Source: CAISDA01 sp050258555
GTDB taxonomy: Bacteria > Bacteroidota > Ignavibacteria > UBA10030 > UBA8401
NCBI GenBank assembly: GCA_050258555.1
Contig: JBLMZA010000031.1
Coordinates: 5,103-69,102, forward strand
Length of the DNA: 64,000 bases
Reading direction: 5' to 3'
Under the pieces are notes generated by a model. That model was given only the letters and a program-made list of their open reading frames with translations, searched no databases and had not been told where the DNA came from. Positions 32,307 to 39,962 of the stretch are shown here, one piece after another. The position numbers and the translations under genes are program-made. The stretch's first letter is position 1; every line of letters begins with the position of its first letter.

Positions 32307-34535
32307 TCACGATCGCATTCCTTTCTTCTTCAGCAGTTCCAACGCACGCTTGTCGCCGAGGCGGGCGGCCGACTGAAAACTTCTGACCGCTTTTTCGCCG
32401 CTGCCTGCAAGCGCATGCGCGATGCCGAGATGATAGTACGCATCGGCATACTCCGGATCGAGTGAGATCGCTTTCTCGAACAATGCGATCTCTTTTTCCA
32501 GCAGCGCCCGTTTCCGATGCGACGGGCCGCCGCTGCTGGGATCGGCATACTGCGCGCCCAGCGATACCGCTTTCTCGAACAGCTCATGCGCCTTGTCCGC
32601 ATTCCGCTTCTTGTTGTTGGCGAGCCCCAGGTTTCTGTACGCGTCCCTGCAGCCGGGATTCGCGGCAATCGCTTTCTGGAACGAGGCGATCGCCCGCTCC
32701 GTCTCGCCTTTCTTCATGAACATCTCTCCCTGCAGATTGTGCGCATCGGCATATGCCGGGGCATGATTGATCGCGCGCTGCAGCCAGTCGATCGCCTGAT
32801 CCCAATTGCCGGCTTCGGCGAGCACAGTGCCGATCTGAAAGAGCGCCGGCGAATATGACGGATCAAGTTCGACGGCCTTCTGAAATGCGTCAAGCGCGTC
32901 TTCTTTTTTTCCCCTCGAGGCATACGCCGCGCCAAGGCCCGAGAAGGCTTCGGCAAACGCGGGCCTGAGCGCGATCGCTTTCCGGAAAGCGTCGGCCGCC
33001 TTTCCATACAGCTCCTTCTTGTGAAACAGAGCACCCATCCGCTCATACGCCTCGGCGAAGTTCTGGTCAATCATGAGCGTTTCGCGATAATACTCGAGCG
33101 CCTTGTCGTGCAATCCCTTGAGCGCCAGCGCATTGGCCATGTTGAAGCAGGCGCGTGCATCACGCGGATTCGCATCGAGCGCCCGCTTGAGCGAGTCAAG
33201 TGCGCTGTCCTGTTCGCTTTTCCGCGCGAACTCGTTTTCGGCAGGGAAGGAGACCGGCTTATAGACTGTCTTTTGCACCGGCCGCTGCCGCTGCTGGGAG
33301 GCCTTTAATTCTTCCTGAAAGAAATTCGACGCCGGTTCCGGTGTACCAGCCGTCTGCGCCGCTGCGGCGGGCGGCGGCGCAGAGAGCATTCCGGCCGTGT
33401 CGTAGGCATCGGCATACTGGGGATTGAGCTCTTTGGCCCTGCGATAGCATTCAAGCGCGCGGGCCTGTTCGCCGGATTCCATGTACGCATGTCCCAGGTT
33501 GTAGTAGGCGAACGCGTCGGCAGGATCGATGCCGACGGCCTTCAAGAGCACTTCGATCGCTTTGGTGATCTCTCCCAGATGCATGTATGCAATGCCCATG
33601 CTGCGCCAGGCGTCGCCGTACAAGGGATGAAGCGCGAGCGCCTTTTCATAGAGCGCGATTTCTTTTCGCAGCGCCGCAGCATCGAAGGCGATGCGGCCGC
33701 TGCCGGATTCCTCGGTATACGCGCCGATCGACATGGCCTTCTTATACAATGCCGCCGCCTTGTCGATATCGTTCTTCTTGTCGTAGGCCGCCGCCATGTT
33801 CCGGCGCGCGTCGCTGAAACGGGGATCGAGCGCCAGCGCTTTTTCGAACCACACGATCGCGTGGTCGGGCATTCCCTTTTCCGTATAGAGAAGACCGAGG
33901 TTGTTGTATGCCGGTACGTACTGCGGATCGAGCGCGATGGCACGCTCGAACAGTTCCGCTGCCTTTGCCGTATTGCCCTTCAGCCGGAACGTCCCGCCGA
34001 GATTGTTATACGCCTCGGCGAAGGCGGGTTCGATTTCGATGGCTTTCTCATACAGCTCCTTGGCCTTTCTGAGATTCCCATCCTTCTCGTATACTTCACC
34101 CATGCAGTTGTAGGCTTCGGCATGCTTCGGATCGAGCGCGATGGATGTCCGGAACGATTCGATCGCCTTGTGATGAAGCGCCTTCATGCTGTAGGCTTGT
34201 CCCATCGCGCAGAATGTGCCGGCGTCTTTCGGATCCAACTCGATGGAGCGAAGATAGCACTCCAGCGCCTTCTCCAGTCTGCCTTTGGCCGCATAGGCCA
34301 TGCCCAGATAGTGGAATGCCGAGGCGCGGTAGGGATCGATCCCCGCCGCTTTTTCACACGCTTCGAGCGCTTTATCCACTGCGCCTTGAGCGAGCAATGC
34401 GCGGCCCAACAGATCCCAGGCGTCGGCGTTCTCCGGATCGGCTGCGATCGCTTCCCTGCACCGGCTGACGACTGCATCCCACTCCTCTGTGAGTTGTCCG
34501 GCGTTCTTGTGCGCTGTTTCGTTAGCGTCTTCCAT
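32307..34535 (-). CDS. TPR protein with duplicated repeat array
   Basis: A 742-residue soluble protein made almost wholly of about 17-18 tetratricopeptide repeats (units such as A-E-A-Y-N-N-L-G-G-T-F and A-I-A-L-D-P). A Gln/Pro-rich linker near residues 385-430 splits it into two arrays. Each array contains the same non-canonical unit: S-I-G-A ... A-A-L-R-K-E-I-A-L-Y-E-K-A in the first, S-L-G-A ... A-L-L-E-K-E-I-A-L-F-E-K-A in the second, which suggests the protein arose by duplication of a multi-repeat block. No signal peptide, so cytoplasmic. Similar proteins act as scaffolds or O-GlcNAc transferase-like adaptors, but no transferase domain is present. Confidence 0.85.
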   Translation of the reverse strand: MEDANETAHKNAGQLTEEWDAVVSRCREAIAADPENADAWDLLGRALLAQGAVDKALEACEKAAGIDPYRASAFHYLGMAYAAKGRLEKALECYLRSIELDPKDAGTFCAMGQAYSMKALHHKAIESFRTSIALDPKHAEAYNCMGEVYEKDGNLRKAKELYEKAIEIEPAFAEAYNNLGGTFRLKGNTAKAAELFERAIALDPQYVPAYNNLGLLYTEKGMPDHAIVWFEKALALDPRFSDARRNMAAAYDKKNDIDKAAALYKKAMSIGAYTEESGSGRIAFDAAALRKEIALYEKALALHPLYGDAWRSMGIAYMHLGEITKAIEVLLKAVGIDPADAFAYYNLGHAYMESGEQARALECYRRAKELNPQYADAYDTAGMLSAPPPAAAAQTAGTPEPASNFFQEELKASQQRQRPVQKTVYKPVSFPAENEFARKSEQDSALDSLKRALDANPRDARACFNMANALALKGLHDKALEYYRETLMIDQNFAEAYERMGALFHKKELYGKAADAFRKAIALRPAFAEAFSGLGAAYASRGKKEDALDAFQKAVELDPSYSPALFQIGTVLAEAGNWDQAIDWLQRAINHAPAYADAHNLQGEMFMKKGETERAIASFQKAIAANPGCRDAYRNLGLANNKKRNADKAHELFEKAVSLGAQYADPSSGGPSHRKRALLEKEIALFEKAISLDPEYADAYYHLGIAHALAGSGEKAVRSFQSAARLGDKRALELLKKKGMRS

Positions 34536-34839
34536 GAGGTAACCTTGCGAAATGATCTGTAGTCATGATTCCTGCTGGTGAATAAAGATAATGTAAGGCT
34601 TAATATGCAATGATTCAAAAATTATTTCTTTCCGTCGTTCCGGGAAGTCTCGATGCGAAGGGGCGGGCAAGCCACTGTGTTGCTTTCATTCGCAAAATTA
34701 TTTACCATGATTCAACGCTCTGTTTCCGCACGGGAAACAGGCGACGAATCAGCTATTCCCGATTGTACCCTTCCTGCCGATTCATCGGCCCTGTTTCCTC
34801 CCTGACGGAACTTTCATACACCATGCGCGAGTACCGCCT
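34536..34839. other. 304-bp divergent intergenic region with hairpins
   Basis: The gap separates the TPR gene from the divergent histidine kinase gene. I see no convincing gene. Two small perfect hairpins occur toward the kinase side: CTGTTTCC/GGAAACAG (34720-34727, 34733-34740), whose left arm recurs just after 34789, and GCCGAT/ATCGGC (34776-34781, 34784-34789). They could be a structured leader of the kinase message. Confidence 0.4.
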
Positions 34840-35937
34840 ATGCACGGCACAAGATCGATCGAGCGCCGGCTCACCGCCGAACGCGCGATCCGTGAGTCCG
34901 AAGAACGCTATCGCGTCATTCTGCAATCCATCTCCGATGAAGTCATCATCATCGATGACCGCGGCGTGATCGAAACGGTCAACGATGCCGTCCTTGCCCG
35001 GACGTATCTGTCGTCGCTCGTCGTCTGCGTCGATGTGCCGCTTCGCATGCTTTTCCCCGAGCCCTTCGCGCAGCGGAGGCTGGCGGTCGTCGAAGAGGTG
35101 ATACGCGAACGGAAGCCGAAGCAGATCGAAGAGAGGCTTGCGGCCGAAGGGCAGGTGCTCTGGTTTTCGACGCGCGTTAATCCGCTCTTCGGCATCGACG
35201 GCTCGTGCTCGAAAGCGGTGGTCGTGTCGCGCAACATCACCATCGAAAAGGAGCGGGAAGAATTTTTACGCGATTTCTCACGGAGCATCCTCGCCGCCCA
35301 GGAGGATGAACGCAAGCGCGTGGCGCGCGAACTGCACGACGGCCTGGCGCAGCGCCTGGCCGCGCTCCGCCTCGATCTGCGACAGGCCGAACGCGGACTT
35401 CCGACAGGACACCATCGCGAGAACGGACTTCTCCAGGCCGCAATCGAGAATGTCACGTCACTTCTGGACGAGACCCGGCGCATCGCGCATAATCTCACGC
35501 CGGCGGTGCTGGAAGATATCGGACTCACCTCCGCGATACAGAAAGTCGTGCGCGAATACGCGGCCAGAAACGAGGTCATGGTCCAATGGGACCTCATGGA
35601 TCTGGACGGGCTGTTCAAGCCGGCCGAAGAGATTCATATCTACCGGATCATTCAGGAAGCGATCAACAACATCGAGCGGCATGCGCACGCATCCAGCGTC
35701 ATGCTCACCATCGGCGAGGCAGGCGCGTCGATCGAATTCGTCATCCGCGACGACGGTCGGGGATTCGATGTGCGGCAGGCACTGGTCTCATCGGTCTCGA
35801 TCGGGGGGCATGCAGGACTGCGCGGGCTCCAGGAACGCGCACAGCTCATTAACGGCGATTTCCGGATTTCGTCATCACCCGGCAAAGGGACGACGGTCAT
35901 CCTGTCCGTGCCGAAAATGACCGGGAGGGGCGCATGA
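34840..35937 (+). CDS. PAS-containing NarL-type sensor histidine kinase
   Basis: A 365-residue cytoplasmic kinase. A PAS domain (about 20-135) precedes a HisKA_3 dimerisation domain with H166 in V-A-R-E-L-H-D-G-L-A-Q-R-L, and a HATPase domain with its N-box (I-Y-R-I-I-Q-E-A-I-N-N) and G1 box D-D-G-R-G-F. No membrane segments, so it should sense an internal signal through the PAS domain. Its stop codon overlaps the start of the response regulator gene (ATGA), confirming a cognate pair. The signal is not evident. Confidence 0.9.
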   Translation: MHGTRSIERRLTAERAIRESEERYRVILQSISDEVIIIDDRGVIETVNDAVLARTYLSSLVVCVDVPLRMLFPEPFAQRRLAVVEEVIRERKPKQIEERLAAEGQVLWFSTRVNPLFGIDGSCSKAVVVSRNITIEKEREEFLRDFSRSILAAQEDERKRVARELHDGLAQRLAALRLDLRQAERGLPTGHHRENGLLQAAIENVTSLLDETRRIAHNLTPAVLEDIGLTSAIQKVVREYAARNEVMVQWDLMDLDGLFKPAEEIHIYRIIQEAINNIERHAHASSVMLTIGEAGASIEFVIRDDGRGFDVRQALVSSVSIGGHAGLRGLQERAQLINGDFRISSSPGKGTTVILSVPKMTGRGA

Positions 35938-36614
35938 TCGAACTGAAAAGCGATGTCATCGAAACCGCCAACAGCCGCTCGATCGTCATTATCGACGATC
36001 ACGCCATCCTGCGCAGCGGTCTGCGCCATATTCTTGAAGAGCATTCCTATGATGTGATCGGCGAAGCCGGCAGCGCGGAGGAAGCCCGGCAGCTGCTGCT
36101 GCAGAAGACGCCCGCGATCATCATCCTCGATATCGGATTGCCGGGGGTGCGCGGCATCGAACTCGCCGAAACGATCCTCAAGCAGCATCCCGGCATCCGG
36201 ATCATTTTCCTGACCGTCCACAAGGATGAGGAATATGTGCAGCAGGCGCTTGCCGTCGGAGGCTACGGGTACGTGCTGAAGGACTGCATCGACACGGAGA
36301 TCATCGATGCGCTGCAGTATGTGGAGGCGGGGCGGAAATACCTGACGCCGCTGATCTCGAGCGAGCTCGTGACAGGCCTCTCGCTCAAATCATCGGTTCC
36401 GGCGCCCGCATCGTTCGAGACGCTCACGCCGCGCGAACGCGAAGTGCTGACGCTGCTCTGCGACGGAAAGACGAACAAGGAAATCGCGCAGATGCTGTTC
36501 ATCAGCGTCAGGACGGCCGAGCATCACCGGCAGATGGTGATGAAAAAAACCGGCGCACACACTGTGGCCGATCTCATCAAGATGGCGATCCGCAAAAAAA
36601 TCATTTCCGTCTAG
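35934..36614 (+). CDS. NarL/FixJ family response regulator
   Basis: A 226-residue transcription factor partnered with the kinase just upstream. The receiver domain has the acidic pair D21-D22 and phosphoacceptor D66 in I-I-L-D-I-G-L-P-G. The C-terminal LuxR-type helix-turn-helix starts L-T-P-R-E-R-E-V-L-T-L-L and includes T-N-K-E-I-A-Q-M-L. It binds DNA when phosphorylated; targets are unknown. Translationally coupled to the kinase by a 4-bp overlap. Confidence 0.92.
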   Translation: MIELKSDVIETANSRSIVIIDDHAILRSGLRHILEEHSYDVIGEAGSAEEARQLLLQKTPAIIILDIGLPGVRGIELAETILKQHPGIRIIFLTVHKDEEYVQQALAVGGYGYVLKDCIDTEIIDALQYVEAGRKYLTPLISSELVTGLSLKSSVPAPASFETLTPREREVLTLLCDGKTNKEIAQMLFISVRTAEHHRQMVMKKTGAHTVADLIKMAIRKKIISV

Positions 36615-36629
36615 AGGGCGTTCCGTCTC

Positions 36630-37688
36630 TCATGCAATATGTTCGATGGCGGCGGAAGGCCGATGCGCCACCCTGAGGATATTGTCGAGATGGCCGATCG
36701 AGAAGGGCTTGGGAATGAAACGGACCGCATCGCTGGAGAATGAATCGCCCTTTTCCATCTCGATCATGCCGGACATGAGGACGATGATCGTCGAAGGCTG
36801 CGTCTCGAGAATCCACTTTGCGATCGAGACGCCGTCCGTATCGGGAAGATAAATATCCAGCAGCACGATGCTTGCATGATATTCGGAGAGCATCTGCAGT
36901 CCCGTCCTGCCGTCGGCGGCCGTCATCGTCTGATATCCCAGTCCGGTCAGCGCGTCGTTCAGGAGATCGCGGCTCATTTCATCGTCTTCGATGATGAGCA
37001 CGGGGCCGACGGTCTCGGGCTGGGGCGAGGCCAGCAGCGAGATGCGTTCCGTCGAGAATTGAAAGATGTTCAGCGCATTGAAGCAGAAGTACACCATCGC
37101 CTCGTCGATATCGAACACGCGCGCCACTTCGGCTGCATCGACCTTCTGCTTGTCGTTCTGCCTCAGCCATTTTGCGATCTTCAGCACCGTGTGATAGCGC
37201 GGATCGATCCGGCCGCAATAGAGCGCCTGATGCATCATCGCCAGAACGATGTTCAGTGCGAACATTCCGAGATGCACGTCGTCGCATTCCACATACGTCA
37301 TGAACTCCGTCTGGCTGCCTTCCATCGAGACCGTCACGCCGCTGATCTTGGTGATCGTTCCGAGCTCGAACTGAAGATCGAGGATCAGATGCTCCATGTA
37401 GTGGGCGATGTCGATGTTTTCCTCGAGCTTCACAATCGTATCGGAGGGAAGGAAGGAATATTCTTGGTTCGTGTAGCCTCGGTTCTTGCCGCATCCACAC
37501 TGGTGAATGGAAAGCGTGGAAAAGAATGGATTGAACAGGTTCAGATCCAGCTCCTTCCGGCCGCCGAGCAGCGAATTCTCAAGCGTGGTGTCCAGAAGAA
37601 AGCGGATTTTCATCGAACCCGGATGAAAATTTTTATTCAGCGCTTCGATTTCGGGAAAAATTCCATATTCGATGGTGACGAGTTTCAT
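36630..37688 (-). CDS. Receiver protein with cyanophycin-synthetase-like N-terminus
   Basis: A 352-residue soluble protein in two parts. The C-terminal receiver (about 228-345) has D235-D236, phosphoacceptor D278 in L-L-D-I-Y-L-P-D-T-D-G and the lysine in I-P-K-P-F. Residues about 1-160 match, in order, hallmarks of the cyanophycin synthetase N-terminal domain: a F-S-T-L-S-I-H-Q-C segment where that family has L-P-S-L...H-x-C, then N-I-D-I-A-H-Y-M-E-H-L-I-L-D-L-Q (family: G-x-x-x-G-H-x-x-E-H-x-A-L-E-L-Q), then V-x-x-E-C-D-x-V-x-L-G-M-x-A. A helical, HTH-like stretch (180-210) links them. It lacks the ATP-grasp and ligase domains. It is convergent with the NarL regulator, 15 bp apart. Function unknown; the domain homology is my inference. 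Confidence 0.6.
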   Translation of the reverse strand: MKLVTIEYGIFPEIEALNKNFHPGSMKIRFLLDTTLENSLLGGRKELDLNLFNPFFSTLSIHQCGCGKNRGYTNQEYSFLPSDTIVKLEENIDIAHYMEHLILDLQFELGTITKISGVTVSMEGSQTEFMTYVECDDVHLGMFALNIVLAMMHQALYCGRIDPRYHTVLKIAKWLRQNDKQKVDAAEVARVFDIDEAMVYFCFNALNIFQFSTERISLLASPQPETVGPVLIIEDDEMSRDLLNDALTGLGYQTMTAADGRTGLQMLSEYHASIVLLDIYLPDTDGVSIAKWILETQPSTIIVLMSGMIEMEKGDSFSSDAVRFIPKPFSIGHLDNILRVAHRPSAAIEHIA

Positions 37689-37840
37689 GCATGCAGCCTT
37701 TATTTCTGAAAAAAGCGGTCGATGGTGCTTAGCATCATAACACCGGAGAGGAACAGGGCGTTCAATCTCCCGTGCGGCAAACGGCCTGTATACGATGTGT
37801 GTATGTAGAACTACCTATATGAAAGGCGTAGTAGTGCCTA

Positions 37841-37869
37841 TTGAATCCCGCATACACCGCGTGTATATT
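37841..37869 (+). promoter_or_regulatory. Promoter with internal palindromic operator
   Basis: TTGAAT (37841-37846) and TATATT (37864-37869) are spaced 17 bp. The palindrome ATACAC-CGC-GTGTAT (37852-37866) occupies the spacer and touches the -10 box, the usual place for a repressor site. It serves the hypothetical gene at 37948. Confidence 0.6.
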
Positions 37870-37947
37870 GTCTTCCGCTTTCCGAAACACTGCCGGCGGC
37901 AGAGGCGGAAAGTACATTTTTCATCATTATTTCGCAGGGAGGCAGAT

Positions 37948-38274
37948 ATGTCAAAATTCACGTTGCGTGATATTGAAAATCTGAAGAGGGCAGGCTCTTC
38001 TGTGCAGGATATCCACTACAATCTGGCCAATACGGTCCTGAACAGCGACAATATTGCCGCGAATGTCCGGACATTGGACAAGAAAACCGGACAGTTCGAA
38101 ATCGTGCTGACCGGCACCATCGATAAATCGGTGCTCGACAGAGGAGAAATGGGTGGTGAAAAGGGAATGAGCGGCAGCAGCGGCGAGCGTGACATGAGCC
38201 GCGGCGGCAGCGAACGCAACATGACCAACACGCCGGACCGGGGCAGCTCGGAATCGAGCGGAAAACGGTCATAA
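37948..38274 (+). CDS. Hypothetical protein with low-complexity tail
   Basis: A 108-residue soluble protein I do not recognise. Residues 1-60 look structured (M-S-K-F-T-L-R-D-I-E-N-L-K-R-A-G and I-A-A-N-V-R-T-L-D-K-K-T-G). The tail is Gly/Ser/Arg rich (G-S-S-G-E-R-D-M-S-R-G-G-S) and predicted disordered. AGGGAGGC directly precedes ATG 37948. A promoter with a palindrome in its spacer suggests tight regulation of this single gene. No neighbour points to a role. Confidence 0.65.
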   Translation: MSKFTLRDIENLKRAGSSVQDIHYNLANTVLNSDNIAANVRTLDKKTGQFEIVLTGTIDKSVLDRGEMGGEKGMSGSSGERDMSRGGSERNMTNTPDRGSSESSGKRS

Positions 38275-38284
38275 TGCCGGTGCC

Positions 38285-38334
38285 GTACGATGCCGATGGC
38301 GGAGCCGCGTAACGGCGCTTCACCATCGGCGTAC
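38285..38334. terminator. Branched hairpin between convergent genes
   Basis: GCCGATGG (38292-38299) pairs with CCATCGGC (38323-38330), extended outward by GTAC (38285-38288) with GTAC (38331-38334) and inward by GCCG/CGGC. It starts 10 bp after the hypothetical gene's stop and lies before the end of the convergent pseudogene. No T-tract follows, so termination is plausible but not sure. Confidence 0.45.
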
Positions 38335-38408
38335 ACATGTGATGCCCGCATTGCTCGGATGTATGATCTTCATCAACGAAGATTCAATCCGCGCAACAGC
38401 GGGCATCG

Positions 38409-38904
38409 CTATTTTTTCACCCCGTAATAGCCGTAAAGGTCGATCGGCGAACCGTTCACGAGATATTCGGCCTTGTCTTCCTGGAGCGCAAGACGGATCG
38501 TATACGCCTGCGCGATGATCTCTTCGATCTTCGACTTGATGGGAAAGATCACGGGATATTTTATGATGCCGTCCGCCATGCCTTCGGGCATGGGACCGAT
38601 GCCGTTGGCGCTCAAGGGCGAGCGCTGTATGATGACGGGCTCGGGCGGTGCGAGGGCCAGGCCGGTGCGTGTGATGAACAGATGTACCGCGCCGCAGCCG
38701 GATCGATTGAATGGCCGCGCCCGAACGGAGAGACTCTCTGTAGCGCCTCGTCTTTTCAAAGACCATGTTGACAAGAGTCTCCTGCTGATATCCGTTATTG
38801 CAGAGTGCCAGGGCTTCGTCGTACGTCCTGTAGAGCACCCTGCTGCCGACTGAACGACGCGCCGCCGCGACAAGCACGGGCGGCAGCATATCACGTAAGT
38901 TCAT
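38409..38904 (-). pseudogene. Decayed TIGR04325-type methyltransferase
   Basis: Two adjacent minus-strand frames together look like one broken gene. The start frame (from ATG 38904) reads M-N-L-R-D-M-L-P-P-V-L ... Y-D-E-A-L-A-L-C-N-N-G-Y-Q, the usual opening of TIGR04325 putative methyltransferases. It then degenerates, while the neighbouring frame continues with sensible sequence: P-E-P-V-I-I-Q-R-S-P-L-S, K-Y-P-V-I-F-P, and ends L-Y-G-Y-Y-G-V-K-K, similar to that family's C-terminus. The S-adenosylmethionine-binding core in the middle is missing, and total length is about 165 against about 260 codons. So I read a frameshift plus internal deletion. Functional alternatives are unlikely. Confidence 0.55.
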
Positions 38905-39255
38905 GGCCGGTTCCTTGTACTGATTGTAAGCGTGCTTCCTTCAACAGAGGGAGGGAATGTGTTGGTTCCTCCGATCGGCCGTGAAGAGGAAAATGCGCAT
39001 GTGCACAAAATCGTTCACCTTTGCCGTTCGTGCCACCTTGTTCCGCGGAAGCAAAAATGCCCAATTGCGTCCCCATTCGGTGAAATTACTTCAATCTTCA
39101 ACTTTGGTGCGATTCTTGCATTCTGCATATCATGACGTGAGAGAAGCGTACCCGGCTGTGAACTTCCCCTTCTTCACACTCCTCATCGAAATGGACGTGC
39201 CTTCCTGCTGTGTGATCCGCACGAAAACATTTTTTCACCATTAATTTTATTTATC
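38905..39255. other. 351-bp region without a recognisable gene
   Basis: Lower in GC than its surroundings, between the methyltransferase remnant and the orphan gene at 39256. Short frames here do not look like proteins. A weak promoter-like pair, TTGGTG (39104-39109) and TATCAT (39128-39133) with 18 bp between, points toward 39256. It may be leftover DNA from the decayed gene's neighbourhood. Confidence 0.35.
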
Positions 39256-39879
39256 ATGCTGATGGAATTGAACAATCTGAACGGTGCAAACGAGACCGCA
39301 CTGCATGCAAAATCCGTAAACGAGCTTACAGCACTCTCCAATCAGGGACAATGGCAGGAACTGGTCAGAATCTCGAAGGATGTCATACAGAGTCTTCAGA
39401 TCAAGGAGGCGGCTGCCGAACATGCCGTCGCCTGCCTGAAGCAGATCGCCGACACGCAGTACCGGGCGGTCGAGAAGAACAAGCGCAATTCGACGGAATG
39501 CTCGAATCGTCTGCTCTCGCTCATTACAAACAAGACGGTGCAGAGTCTGAGCGGACGCAATGAAGTAATCGAGTATCTGGGAGAGAGGATGATCGATATC
39601 TGCACGATGGACTTTGAGTGCTATTACAACCTGATCAACATCGCGAACAACACCGATATCCGATCGAACATCAATCTGAAGGCGCTTGCGGCATATTACG
39701 ACGTGATGTTCGATGAAGAGGGGAAGGTGCGGCCGGAATGCCGGAAGGAGATCGAGCATGCCGTGCGGTATCTGAATATCCGCTACGTGAACATGTCGAT
39801 GATGACGTATGCGCTCGGGGAAAAGGAATCGGAGAAGGTCTATCTGCTTGTGAACTACATCGAGTCGAAGCGCGGCTGA
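39256..39879 (+). CDS. Hypothetical helical protein
   Basis: A 207-residue soluble protein of unknown family. It is predicted mostly alpha-helical, with a lysine/glutamate-rich middle (V-E-K-N-K-R-N-S-T-E-C-S-N-R) and aromatic C-terminal segments (F-E-C-Y-Y-N-L-I-N-I-A-N-N, R-Y-L-N-I-R-Y-V-N-M). No signal peptide or membrane segment. ATG 39262 is an alternative start; neither has a Shine-Dalgarno. It stands alone between low-coding sequence and the large convergent T9SS protein gene, with a big hairpin after its stop. Its composition does not clearly differ from its neighbours. Confidence 0.6.
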   Translation: MLMELNNLNGANETALHAKSVNELTALSNQGQWQELVRISKDVIQSLQIKEAAAEHAVACLKQIADTQYRAVEKNKRNSTECSNRLLSLITNKTVQSLSGRNEVIEYLGERMIDICTMDFECYYNLINIANNTDIRSNINLKALAAYYDVMFDEEGKVRPECRKEIEHAVRYLNIRYVNMSMMTYALGEKESEKVYLLVNYIESKRG

Positions 39880-39902
39880 CGCCCGCCTGAAGGAACGTGA
39901 AG

Positions 39903-39945
39903 GCTGCAGAGGCCGCATGCGTGTTGCATGCGGCGCCTCTGCAGC
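39903..39945. terminator. Large hairpin between convergent genes
   Basis: GCTGCAGAGGCCGCATGC (39903-39920) pairs with 39926-39945 through 18 base pairs, interrupted only by a 2-nt bulge, around a GTGTT loop. It lies 23 bp after the hypothetical gene and 17 bp after the stop of the minus-strand glycosidase gene. No T-tract on either side, so it may block or protect 3' ends rather than act as a classic terminator. Confidence 0.6.
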
Positions 39946-39962
39946 GGTTCAACCAGCCCACA

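Noticed and set aside
32307..34535. Repeated DNA in the TPR gene considered as a CRISPR-like or tandem array
   Set aside because: The periodicity is 102 bp with diverged codons and an intact reading frame, typical of TPR coding repeats. No CRISPR array or cas gene is present in the window.
34610..34969. A 119-codon frame upstream of the PAS kinase
   Set aside because: Overlaps the kinase start in another frame and has no plausible protein features.
38320..38904. A complete 194-residue protein in the frame from 38904
   Set aside because: Only the first part looks like a protein; the rest is Arg/His-rich noise while the neighbouring frame carries the sensible sequence, so a broken gene fits better.
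38957..39244. A 95-codon plus-strand frame in the gap before 39256
   Set aside because: No ribosome site, no family pattern, and erratic composition; treated as noncoding.
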